Below the pieces are notes generated by a model. That model was given only the letters and a program-made list of their open reading frames with translations. It was not told where the DNA came from and did not search any database. Of a DNA stretch of 5,420 nucleotides, positions 1-5,420 are shown piece by piece (the first letter of the stretch is position 1; every line of letters starts with the position of its first letter). The translations under genes and the position numbers were made by a program. This DNA comes from Gemmatimonadota bacterium (GTDB lineage Bacteria; ARS69). The DNA lies in assembly GCA_021604925.1 (NCBI GenBank), contig BQJX01000241.1:1-5420 (forward strand), read 5' to 3'.

Positions 1-396
1 TGGTTCGAGGTGGATCCTCCCGACGCCGAGTACGGAGCCTCGCTCCTGCCGACCGCGCGGACCGGGGGCGGCCGGCACCGGGAGACGATCTTCGCGTCCG
101 TGGTCGGGGACGAACCGCCGCACCAGAACGACGAGCGCTGGATCGTGCAGAACCGCGACTACAAGGCATCGTTCAATGTGAGCGAGGGCACGGTTCGTCT
201 GTACGACCGCCGGACGGACCCGGGCGAGACCACGGACATCTCGGGGGAGCGGCCGGAGGTCGTGGAACGGCTGCGCGTCCGACTGAATGAGTGGAGAAAG
301 AACGCCCCGACGCCGCGGATCCCGTTCGGGACGCGGTTCAGTCCGGCGGAGTTGGATCGACTCCAGAGTCTGGGCTATCTCGGCGGTGCCCCCTAG
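1..396 (+). CDS. Sulfatase-family enzyme, C-terminal fragment (5' end outside window)
   Basis: The reading frame is open from base 1 (first residues WFEVDPP) to a TAG at 394-396, so this is the last 131 codons of a longer gene; the GTG at base 10 is not a start. The visible part matches the C-terminal subdomain of the alkaline-phosphatase-superfamily sulfatases: a YGASLLP segment near residue 14, a WIVQNRDYK strand near 47-55, then LYDRRTDPGETTDIS and a helix ending in LNEWRK. These fit the family pattern 'LYDL..DP.E..NL....P.....L...L..W'. The tail ELDRLQSLGYLGG is also common in bacterial sulfatases. Family members hydrolyse sulfate esters, usually in the periplasm or outside the cell. The catalytic formylglycine Cys/Ser motif and the metal ligands would lie upstream, so activity and substrate cannot be judged; a related phosphotransferase or phosphodiesterase is possible. 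The gene converges on the minus-strand gene at 393-1400 with overlapping stop codons. Confidence 0.82.
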   Translation, partial: WFEVDPPDAEYGASLLPTARTGGGRHRETIFASVVGDEPPHQNDERWIVQNRDYKASFNVSEGTVRLYDRRTDPGETTDISGERPEVVERLRVRLNEWRKNAPTPRIPFGTRFSPAELDRLQSLGYLGGAP

Positions 397-1400
397 CGAC
401 CGGCGGGCGGGGCCGCGGCGGCCTCCAGGTTCTTGCGGAACTGTTCCAGCACGTACGGCCACGCGTTCGCAAAGTACTCGCGCGTTTCGGCCCAGTGCTC
501 CGCCTCGCCGAATCCCAGATGGGTGAGCCGACAGTGGGTGCCATCGTCCGTGGGGGAGAACTCCACCACGACCCACGTCCGCTGCGCGCGGCTGTCGGGC
601 TGCTCGGGGGGCGCGTTCCAGCTGAAGCTGACCATGCGATTGGGAATGAAGCTCAGGACCTGGCAGCCGTTGCTCCCCGTCTCGCCGTCCCACAGCCACT
701 CGTAGCGCCCGCCGATCGCCAGGTCGATGTTCGCGCGGAGCGCCTTGCGATCCGGTTCGTACGCGGCAGCGAAGGCCTCGCCGTTCGTCCAGGCCCGGTA
801 CACGTCTTCCACCGGCGCGCGGATGGTGGCCTCCTTTACAAAGCTCGTGGTGACGGCGTCGGCGGTGAACAGGTTCGAGTCGATGGGATGCGGCATGAAG
901 TCCTCCTCGCGCTGAATCCACGTGGCGTTCATCACGTTCTGGAAGTCGCCGGTGCCGGCCGTCGCCACGTCGACGGTCCACCGCATGCGCCCGTCCCCCA
1001 GAAGCTCGCTCCGATCACGAAAGCTGTGGTCGCCCTCGGTCCACTCCGTGAGCAGGACGCCGTCGCGCCAGTCCACGTCCATACGGGTGGCCCGGCCGTC
1101 GCGATGGAACGTGTGGGCCACCCATGCGTTCCGGGCATCGTCGTGGGTGAAGACCGAGAAGTATCGCTCGTAGGGCGCGCCGTCACCGTCCTTCACCAGG
1201 AGCCGCCCCTCGACCGAGCGGCCGTTGAGTCCCGGGCCGTAGTGCGCCCGCGCCCAGACCGTGGGACCGCCGACCCATTCGCCCTGGACCTCCCACGTTC
1301 CCAGCAGTGGCGCCAGTTCGGCGACCTTGCCCTCCAGGGGGGCGCCGTCGGCCATGCCCGTGACCAGGACAACGGCGGCACCTGCAATCACGGCTTTCAT
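393..1400 (-). CDS. Exported two-domain protein: DUF1579-like N-terminal domain plus SRPBCC/AHSA1 C-terminal domain
   Basis: 335 residues. A short signal peptide is visible (MKAVIAGAAVVLVTGMADGA, probable cleavage after Ala20), so the protein should act outside the cytoplasm. Residues about 26-165 begin LAPLLGTWEVQGEW and continue as alternating beta strands (for example RYFSVFTHDDARNAWVAHTF), resembling the DUF1579/lipocalin-like barrel. Residues about 184-328 fit the AHSA1 branch of the SRPBCC (Bet v 1-like) fold: FVKEATIRAPVEDVYRAWTNGEAFAAAY, a GGRYEW strand, and the closing RLTHLGFGEAEHW...AWPYVLEQFRKNLE helix. Such domains enclose a hydrophobic cavity, but ligands are mostly unknown and I assign no reaction. 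The ATG at 1398-1400 is preceded by GGGAGA (complement of 1407-1412) six bases upstream. The gene lies 35 bp after the cytochrome gene on the same strand and is probably cotranscribed with it. Its stop overlaps the sulfatase stop. Domain calls are firm for AHSA1 and moderate for the N-terminal domain. Confidence 0.85.
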   Translation of the reverse strand: MKAVIAGAAVVLVTGMADGAPLEGKVAELAPLLGTWEVQGEWVGGPTVWARAHYGPGLNGRSVEGRLLVKDGDGAPYERYFSVFTHDDARNAWVAHTFHRDGRATRMDVDWRDGVLLTEWTEGDHSFRDRSELLGDGRMRWTVDVATAGTGDFQNVMNATWIQREEDFMPHPIDSNLFTADAVTTSFVKEATIRAPVEDVYRAWTNGEAFAAAYEPDRKALRANIDLAIGGRYEWLWDGETGSNGCQVLSFIPNRMVSFSWNAPPEQPDSRAQRTWVVVEFSPTDDGTHCRLTHLGFGEAEHWAETREYFANAWPYVLEQFRKNLEAAAAPPAGR

Positions 1401-1435
1401 TCAGCGTCTCCCGTTTCGGATGGACCCGCGCCCGA

Positions 1436-2107
1436 CTAGTAGAGCGACCTCACGTAGGTGGCCACGTCCAGAACCGCCTGCTCGTTCGCCAGCGTGGCCG
1501 ACATGGCCTTCATCTGGAGGCCGTTCACGTCGGTGGGATCATACCCCCGCTGCCCGGCGCGGAACTTGGCCAGCTGCGCCTGCAGGTACCAATCGCTCTG
1601 GCCGATGAGCGACGGCGACTTCAGAACGGCCATTCCCTTGCCGTCCGCTCCGTGGCACGCGATGCAGGTGGTTCCGTACAGGGCCGCGCCGGCTTCCGCG
1701 TTTCCGGTCAGGGTGGCGGGCGCGGGTCCTGGGCCCTTCAGCGTCTTGATGTAGGCGACCACATCACTCATGGCCTGGTCGTCCGGCAGCAGAAGGGCTT
1801 TGGCCCGCATCTCCGCCCCGGTGCTGTCCCCTTCGGCCGTGCCTCGGGTCCCCGCCCGGAACTTCTCCAGCTGTCCCAGGAGGTACCAGTCCTCCTGCTG
1901 GTGCAGGGAGGGAGAGCTCATTTCGCGTATTCCGGCCGCGACCTCACCGTGGCACTCCAGACAGATGGACTTGTAAAACTCGGCGCCGCGTGTGGGGTCG
2001 CCTTCGACCGCCGCGGGAGCCTGCGCAGCGGCAGGTGCGGCCAAACCGGCCGCGCTTGCCGTCACGCCCAGGAGCCAGACGAACCTGCGGAATCCACGAA
2101 TCAGCAC
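1436..2107 (-). CDS. Di-haem class I cytochrome c (c4/c553-like), periplasmic
   Basis: An electron-transfer protein with two covalently bound haems. From the preferred GTG start at 2107 it has 223 residues: a signal peptide (RGFRRFVWLLGVTASAAGLA... with cleavage near AAAQA), then two similar domains. Haem motifs are CLECH (residues 49-53) and CIACH (148-152). The likely axial methionines are Met100 and Met199, each 47 residues after the haem His. Both domains carry SPSL...DWYL..QL.KFRAG.RG and end in DV..Y...L. The two halves align without a gap at an offset of 99 residues, with about 37 identities over 83 positions. Two domains in tandem with His/Met ligation suit the cytochrome c4 type, which passes electrons from membrane or periplasmic dehydrogenases to terminal oxidases; the exact partner is unknown. 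It is the first gene of a minus-strand pair with the AHSA1-type gene. An upstream in-frame ATG at 2123-2125 would add six residues but has a worse ribosome site. Confidence 0.93.
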   Translation of the reverse strand: MLIRGFRRFVWLLGVTASAAGLAAPAAAQAPAAVEGDPTRGAEFYKSICLECHGEVAAGIREMSSPSLHQQEDWYLLGQLEKFRAGTRGTAEGDSTGAEMRAKALLLPDDQAMSDVVAYIKTLKGPGPAPATLTGNAEAGAALYGTTCIACHGADGKGMAVLKSPSLIGQSDWYLQAQLAKFRAGQRGYDPTDVNGLQMKAMSATLANEQAVLDVATYVRSLY

Positions 2108-2114
2108 TTGAGAA

Positions 2115-2119
2115 CCTCC
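2115..2119 (-). promoter_or_regulatory. Shine-Dalgarno site that decides the cytochrome start
   Basis: On the minus strand the sequence reads GGAGG, then TTCTCAA, then GTG at 2107-2105: a consensus site with a seven-base spacer. The alternative ATG at 2125-2123 lies upstream of this site, so GGAGG would then fall within codons 3-4. Its nearest purine stretch (GGAG, complement of 2141-2144) is 15 bases away, too far for good initiation. I therefore prefer the GTG start. Confidence 0.75.
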
Positions 2120-2160
2120 GTTCATGATGGGCGATAGGGACTCCAGGTTACCATGGGACG

Positions 2161-2186
2161 CGGAGCCGAGGTACTCTCGGCATCCG
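2161..2186. repeat. Imperfect inverted repeat (10-bp stem, one bulge, 5-base loop)
   Basis: CGGAGCCGAG at 2161-2170 pairs with CTCGGC (2176-2181) and TCCG (2183-2186), leaving A2182 bulged and GTACT as the loop. The inner six pairs GCCGAG/CTCGGC are perfect. Directly downstream lies GAGTC-C-GACTC (2187-2197), a second short dyad, and GGACTCC at 2138-2144 is the reverse complement of GGAGTCC at 2186-2192. No T run follows, so an intrinsic terminator is unlikely. An operator or a 5'-leader hairpin is possible, but GC-rich DNA produces such stems by chance. Confidence 0.4.
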
Positions 2187-2226
2187 GAGTCCGACTCGCG
2201 TCCGCCTACGATCAGGAGCGTTCCGC

Positions 2227-4833
2227 ATGGTGTTCCGACTGTTCCGACTGTTCCCGGTGTTCTTCCTGCTGGCCGTGGCGTGTCCCGTGATGGTCCGGGG
2301 CCAGGATGTCCGCGCCCCCCGACTGCACGTCCTGGAGAACGGTCTTCGCGTTCTCACGGTGGAGGATCCCAGCAGCCCCATCGTCACGGCCACCTGGAGC
2401 GCGCACGTCGGCGACAGCTCGGAGCCGCTGGACTTTGCCGGGAACTCGCACTACCTGGAACATCTGCTTCTGTTCCGGGGCACCGAGAAGTTTCCCAAGA
2501 ACGCAATCGGCGAATGGGTGGCGGGCCGCGGCGGCTACTTCAACGGACACACCTGGTACGACTACACCACGTTCGAGATCATGGCGGCGCGTTCGGACCT
2601 GGACGCCGCGCTGGAGCGGCACGAAGAGATGATGTTCCACGCGGCGTTCTCGGGCGAAGACTTCGAGACGGAGAAGAAGGCCGTGATCGAGGAACTCCGG
2701 TCCGGCCTCGACAGTCCCTACGGCTACCTCTGGCGTTCCGCCCCCTACCGGATGTACCCGGGTGAGACGTTCTACTCGCGGTCCACGATCGGGACCATCG
2801 AGACCGTGGAGGCCGCCACCGTGGAACGTGTGGGGCGCTACTACTCTTCCTACTACGTGCCCAACAACATGACCCTGGCTCTGGTCGGAGACATCGACAC
2901 GGACGATGCGCTGGCCCTGGTGGAGAAGCGGTTCGGAGGGTATCCCCGCGGAAACGTGCCGGACGCGCTCTACAAGCCGCTGCGGATGCGCTCGGGGATC
3001 ACGGTCCTGGCCGAGGAACGTGCGGTGGGGAAGGCCTACTTCCTCCTGGCCACGGAGGGCCCGCGCGCGGAGTCGCCCGAGTACTTCCCCTACCTGCTGC
3101 TCAGCGCCTATCTGGCCGACGGCAATACGTCGCTGCTGAAGGACGAACTGATCGCGCGCCGGATGGCGTTGGACGAGGTGTCGGTGTCGGCCATGCCGCG
3201 TCGTTTCCCACTGGGTTGGCAGGCGATCGATGGCGAAGGCGATCCGGCCAAGATCGTGGACGGCATCGGACATCTATGGGAGCTGCTGGGCCGCGTTCGC
3301 AGCCAGGGGATCGCGGAGCAGGACCTGGATCTCGCTCGGCAGCGACTGGTCACGGCCCATCGGATTCGCCTGGACGATCAGTACCAGGTGGCCTCGCGGC
3401 TCGTCGAAGCCGATGCGCACGGCGACTACCGGTTGTTCTCGGAGTACGAAGCGAAGTTGAGTGCGGTCACGCCGGCGGACGTGCGGGCCGCGGCCGTGAA
3501 GTACTACACGCCGGACCACTTCTTCCTGATGGCGATCTTTCCGCCGGGTGAGATTCCGGCCGAGTTCGAGTCGTCGATTCGGGCGGCGGCGGAACGACAC
3601 GCGGGGCCGGGGAGCGGGGTGCTGGCCGTGCCGCTGGACTCCGGGGCGTCGCTTCTGCACGAGTCCCGCCCCGGCGCCATGGAGAGCTTCACCGTGGCGC
3701 TCCGGGCCGGCGACCGCGACGGCGAAACGCCCGGTCTGGCCGACGCCGTCGCCAGGATGATGGCGCGTCAGACCAAGGACTGGAACAAGAAGGCGCTGCA
3801 GGATCACCTGGATCGGAACGGGTTTCGACTGATGTCGTGGACGGACAGCGATGCGGCGTTCTTCTCGTTGCAGGCGCCCTCCGGGTCCACCGCGGAGGCG
3901 GCGGATGTGCTGATCCGGATCCTGACGGCGCCGAACTTCCCGGAGGAAGAGTGGACGGCCGTGCGGAGCGAGATGATCTCCAATCTGCAATACCAGCTCG
4001 ACCAACCGGCCGCCGTGGCGCGGGACGCCCTGGACTCGGCCGTGTTTCCGGGCTCGGGGTACGGCCGCTCGATCCAGGATACGCGCGAGGGTCTGCTGTC
4101 GCTGCGGGCGTCGGATCTGCGGGCGTTCTGGAAGTCCCACTATCGGTCGGGCGCCCTGGCGGTGGCGTACTCCGGCGGAGCGCCCGTGGCCGCGGTGACG
4201 GAGGCCCTGTCACCGCTCTCCCGCATCCAGGGCGACGGACCACCGCGGACGGGGATCGTTCCGGCCCCCATCGAGGGCGTGGCGCGCACGGCGAAACCGA
4301 TGGACGGAAAGACGCAGGCCAACCTCTATCTCGCGTGGCCGGCGCCGGCCGGTTCCTCCGACGATGCGATCCTGTGGAGACTGGCGGAGCGGGCGATCGG
4401 CGGTGATCTGGCGGGCCGTCTGTGGAAGCTTAGGCAGGACGAGGGGCTTGCCTATTCGGTCTGGCTCAGCGGGACGGATCGCCGGGACCAGTCGATGGCG
4501 CATGTGTACATGGCCACCGCGGAGGAGAAGCGCCCGCGCGCGCTGGCGGCCATCGATCGGGAGATTCGGCGCGCGATGAGCGGACTGTCGCAGGAAGAGC
4601 TGGACCGCGTGAAGGTCTCGTTCCTGGCGGATCTGGATCGTCGCGATCGAACCGCGGAGCGCCGCACGATTCGGATGGCGGAGTGGTGGAGCCAGGGCCT
4701 GGGCGCGGACCGCCGCGAGCGACTGCGACGCGTCGTGGATGCCGCGACGCTGGAAGAAGTGAATCGCGTGATCGGCAGCGTGCTGGATCCGGATCGCTAC
4801 TACTTTGCGGAGGCGGGGGCGGTTCCCGAGTAG
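2227..4833 (+). CDS. Single-chain M16 family zinc metallopeptidase, exported
   Basis: 868 residues with a hydrophobic N-terminal signal (VFFLLAVACPVMVRG, about residues 11-25). The catalytic inverted zinc motif HYLEH is at 75-79 (His75, Glu78 catalytic, His79). The third zinc ligand fits Glu156, exactly 76 residues after His79, within EKKAVIEELR; Glu149 also matches a conserved acidic position. GGYFNGHTWYDYTTF near 102-116 is the usual substrate-cleft segment. An M16_C-like domain follows (VERVGRYYSSYYVPNNMTLALVGDI, from 199). The second half repeats the fold without zinc ligands: GLADAVARMM at 503-512 has Asp506, Ala509 and Arg510 where the active motif has H, E and H. Arg736 and Tyr743 (LRQDEGLAYSV) fit the conserved C-terminal Arg/Tyr pair that contacts substrate. 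One chain thus carries both halves that M16B enzymes often split into two subunits. M16 enzymes cleave peptides and small unfolded proteins inside a closed chamber; the substrate here is unknown. AGGAG lies eight bases before the ATG. It is probably cotranscribed with the next gene, 35 bp downstream. Confidence 0.95.
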   Translation: MVFRLFRLFPVFFLLAVACPVMVRGQDVRAPRLHVLENGLRVLTVEDPSSPIVTATWSAHVGDSSEPLDFAGNSHYLEHLLLFRGTEKFPKNAIGEWVAGRGGYFNGHTWYDYTTFEIMAARSDLDAALERHEEMMFHAAFSGEDFETEKKAVIEELRSGLDSPYGYLWRSAPYRMYPGETFYSRSTIGTIETVEAATVERVGRYYSSYYVPNNMTLALVGDIDTDDALALVEKRFGGYPRGNVPDALYKPLRMRSGITVLAEERAVGKAYFLLATEGPRAESPEYFPYLLLSAYLADGNTSLLKDELIARRMALDEVSVSAMPRRFPLGWQAIDGEGDPAKIVDGIGHLWELLGRVRSQGIAEQDLDLARQRLVTAHRIRLDDQYQVASRLVEADAHGDYRLFSEYEAKLSAVTPADVRAAAVKYYTPDHFFLMAIFPPGEIPAEFESSIRAAAERHAGPGSGVLAVPLDSGASLLHESRPGAMESFTVALRAGDRDGETPGLADAVARMMARQTKDWNKKALQDHLDRNGFRLMSWTDSDAAFFSLQAPSGSTAEAADVLIRILTAPNFPEEEWTAVRSEMISNLQYQLDQPAAVARDALDSAVFPGSGYGRSIQDTREGLLSLRASDLRAFWKSHYRSGALAVAYSGGAPVAAVTEALSPLSRIQGDGPPRTGIVPAPIEGVARTAKPMDGKTQANLYLAWPAPAGSSDDAILWRLAERAIGGDLAGRLWKLRQDEGLAYSVWLSGTDRRDQSMAHVYMATAEEKRPRALAAIDREIRRAMSGLSQEELDRVKVSFLADLDRRDRTAERRTIRMAEWWSQGLGADRRERLRRVVDAATLEEVNRVIGSVLDPDRYYFAEAGAVPE

Positions 4834-4855
4834 ACGGTGACCGAGCCCCTCTTCA

Positions 4856-4863
4856 GGGAGGAG
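4856..4863 (+). promoter_or_regulatory. Shine-Dalgarno site supporting the start at 4869
   Basis: GGGAGGAG lies five bases before the ATG at 4869-4871 (seven counted from the GGAGG core). It sits in the 35-bp gap after the M16 stop codon and selects this ATG over the later in-frame ATGs at codons 5 and 8, which would shorten the signal peptide. Confidence 0.75.
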
Positions 4864-4868
4864 TCGAC

Positions 4869-5420
4869 ATGAGTCGGGCAATGCATTCGATGGTCGCGGT
4901 CGCGCTGGGACTGGCGGGCCTGCTGACGGCGCACCGGACGGAGGCTCAGACCTTGCCCACGGGGTTCTCGCTGGAAGCGGTGGTGCCGCAGCCGCTCACG
5001 GAATCGCCGATCGGATTCACGTTTCTTCCGGACGGGCGCGTGCTGATGCTGGAGCAGACGAGTGCCCTCATTCGCGTGTCCACTCCCGGATCGGGCGTGG
5101 CGGTGGACGTGCACACCGTTCCCGACGTGGAGACGACCGGGTTCGAACAGGGCCTGCAGGGAATCGCCGTGGATCCGCAGTGGCCCGCCCGCCCGTATCT
5201 CTACCTCTATTACAATCATGCGGGGTCGGTGAACTACGTCACCATGTACACGGTCACCGGGGACCTCACCAACCCGGCGAGCACGAGTCTCACGTTGACC
5301 AGTCCGTTCCACCTGCTCACGGACATCCCGGACGTGCGCGCCTGGCACAACGGCGGGACCCTGCGCTTCGGTCCGGACGGCATGCTGTACCTGAGTCTCG
5401 GAGACGATGGGACCGCGTGC
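4869..5420 (+). CDS. PQQ-dependent glucose/sorbosone-type dehydrogenase, N-terminal part (3' end outside window)
   Basis: 184 codons are visible and the frame is open to the window end; this family is usually 350 residues or more, so over half may be missing. A signal peptide runs to about Ala26 (MVAVALGLAGLLTAHRTEA|Q), placing the enzyme in the periplasm or outside. The mature part follows the six-bladed beta-propeller pattern of the GSDH/soluble aldose dehydrogenase family (Pfam GSDH): SPIGFTFLPDGRVLMLEQTSALIRV, then FEQGLQGIAVDPQW (Glu93 onward) and YLYLYYNH, then WHNGGTLRFGPDGMLYLSLGDDG. His160 in that last segment fits the proposed catalytic base, His144 of Acinetobacter soluble glucose dehydrogenase. 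In that enzyme the residue before this His is Asp, as I recall, whereas here it is Trp159, so sugar specificity may differ. Family members oxidise sugars or aldoses with PQQ and calcium and pass electrons to an acceptor. Cysteine 184, the last visible residue, follows the GDDG turn. Strong Shine-Dalgarno; likely cotranscribed with the M16 gene. Confidence 0.87.
   Translation, partial: MSRAMHSMVAVALGLAGLLTAHRTEAQTLPTGFSLEAVVPQPLTESPIGFTFLPDGRVLMLEQTSALIRVSTPGSGVAVDVHTVPDVETTGFEQGLQGIAVDPQWPARPYLYLYYNHAGSVNYVTMYTVTGDLTNPASTSLTLTSPFHLLTDIPDVRAWHNGGTLRFGPDGMLYLSLGDDGTAC

Larger units (their letters stand above)
2108..2226. promoter_or_regulatory. Divergent intergenic region between cytochrome and M16 peptidase genes
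   Basis: About 120 bp separate two divergently read genes, so the promoters of both the minus-strand cytochrome pair and the plus-strand peptidase pair probably lie here or just inside the genes. I see no convincing -35/-10 pair on either strand; TACGAT at 2207-2212 resembles a -10 box but lacks a matching -35 and sits only 15 bases before the ATG. The plus-strand gene has AGGAG at 2214-2218, eight bases before its ATG. The region contains several inverted repeats, listed separately, that could be operators or leader hairpins. Confidence 0.5.

Noticed and set aside
10..12. GTG at base 10 as the start of a small 128-residue gene
   Set aside because: The frame is open to base 1 and the product is plainly the C-terminal end of a longer sulfatase-type protein.
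388..423. GC-rich inverted repeats near the convergent stops (GCCCC/GGGGC; a 13-base palindrome at 411-423) as a terminator
   Set aside because: No T run on either strand, the first stem is only five pairs with a 16-base loop, and the palindrome arises from Ala codons of the AHSA1-type gene.
291..1439. Long plus-strand open frame of 382 codons antisense to the AHSA1-type gene
   Set aside because: It mirrors a gene with clear domains, has no recognisable domain or good ribosome site, and long antisense frames are expected in GC-rich coding DNA.
2207..2212. TACGAT as a -10 promoter element for the M16 gene
   Set aside because: No fitting -35 element at 16-18 bases, and transcription would begin within or beyond the ribosome site, so it is probably chance.
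2212..4140. Two long minus-strand open frames antisense to the M16 gene (2212-3273 and 3274-4140)
   Set aside because: Their products are rich in Arg, His and Val with no domain, and the plus strand has a complete M16 protease with exact motif spacing.
4847..4858. CCCT-CTTC-AGGG mini-hairpin just before the dehydrogenase start as a terminator or ribosome-site switch
   Set aside because: Only four pairs and no T run; too weak to claim a function.
4800..5348. Minus-strand frame of 182 codons over the dehydrogenase start
   Set aside because: Shadow of the plus-strand dehydrogenase, which has a strong Shine-Dalgarno site, a signal peptide and family motifs.

Overview
The window is GC-rich, densely coding bacterial DNA with strong G/C preference at third codon positions. 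It holds five protein genes, two of them cut by the window ends. No RNA gene, insertion sequence, CRISPR array or phage gene is visible, and no stretch of 300 bases lacks a gene. The four genes whose 5' ends are visible all encode proteins with export signals, and there are good Shine-Dalgarno sites. This points to an aerobic or respiring, probably Gram-negative or otherwise diderm, bacterium with a rich extracytoplasmic proteome. The phylum cannot be fixed from this sequence. The style (sulfatase ending in a LQSLGYLG-type tail, secreted PQQ sugar dehydrogenase) would suit environmental lineages such as Acidobacteriota, Gemmatimonadota, Myxococcota or Eisenbacteria-like candidate phyla, but that is an impression, not a result.

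Layout. Bases 1-396 (+) are the C-terminal end of a sulfatase-family enzyme. It runs tail to tail into a minus-strand gene pair, with the two stop codons sharing one CTAG. The minus-strand pair, read right to left, is a di-haem class I cytochrome c (start about 2107, stop 1436) followed after 35 bp by an exported two-domain protein, DUF1579-like plus SRPBCC/AHSA1 (1400-393). A divergent intergenic region of about 120 bp (2108-2226) carries an imperfect 10-bp stem and further dyads. It separates the minus pair from a plus-strand pair: a full-length single-chain M16 zinc metallopeptidase (2227-4833) and, 35 bp later, the N-terminal part of a PQQ-dependent glucose/sorbosone-type dehydrogenase (4869 to beyond the window).

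How they could work together. The exported PQQ dehydrogenase and the periplasmic di-haem cytochrome could form an oxidation/electron-transfer pair, and the sulfatase and M16 peptidase would suit breakdown of external polymers and peptides. This is inference from co-location only. The genes lie in at least three transcription units and no shared pathway is proven. I found no convincing new multi-gene system. The most unusual items are the exported DUF1579-like/AHSA1 fusion, the ungapped internal duplication of the cytochrome, and the structured divergent intergenic region.
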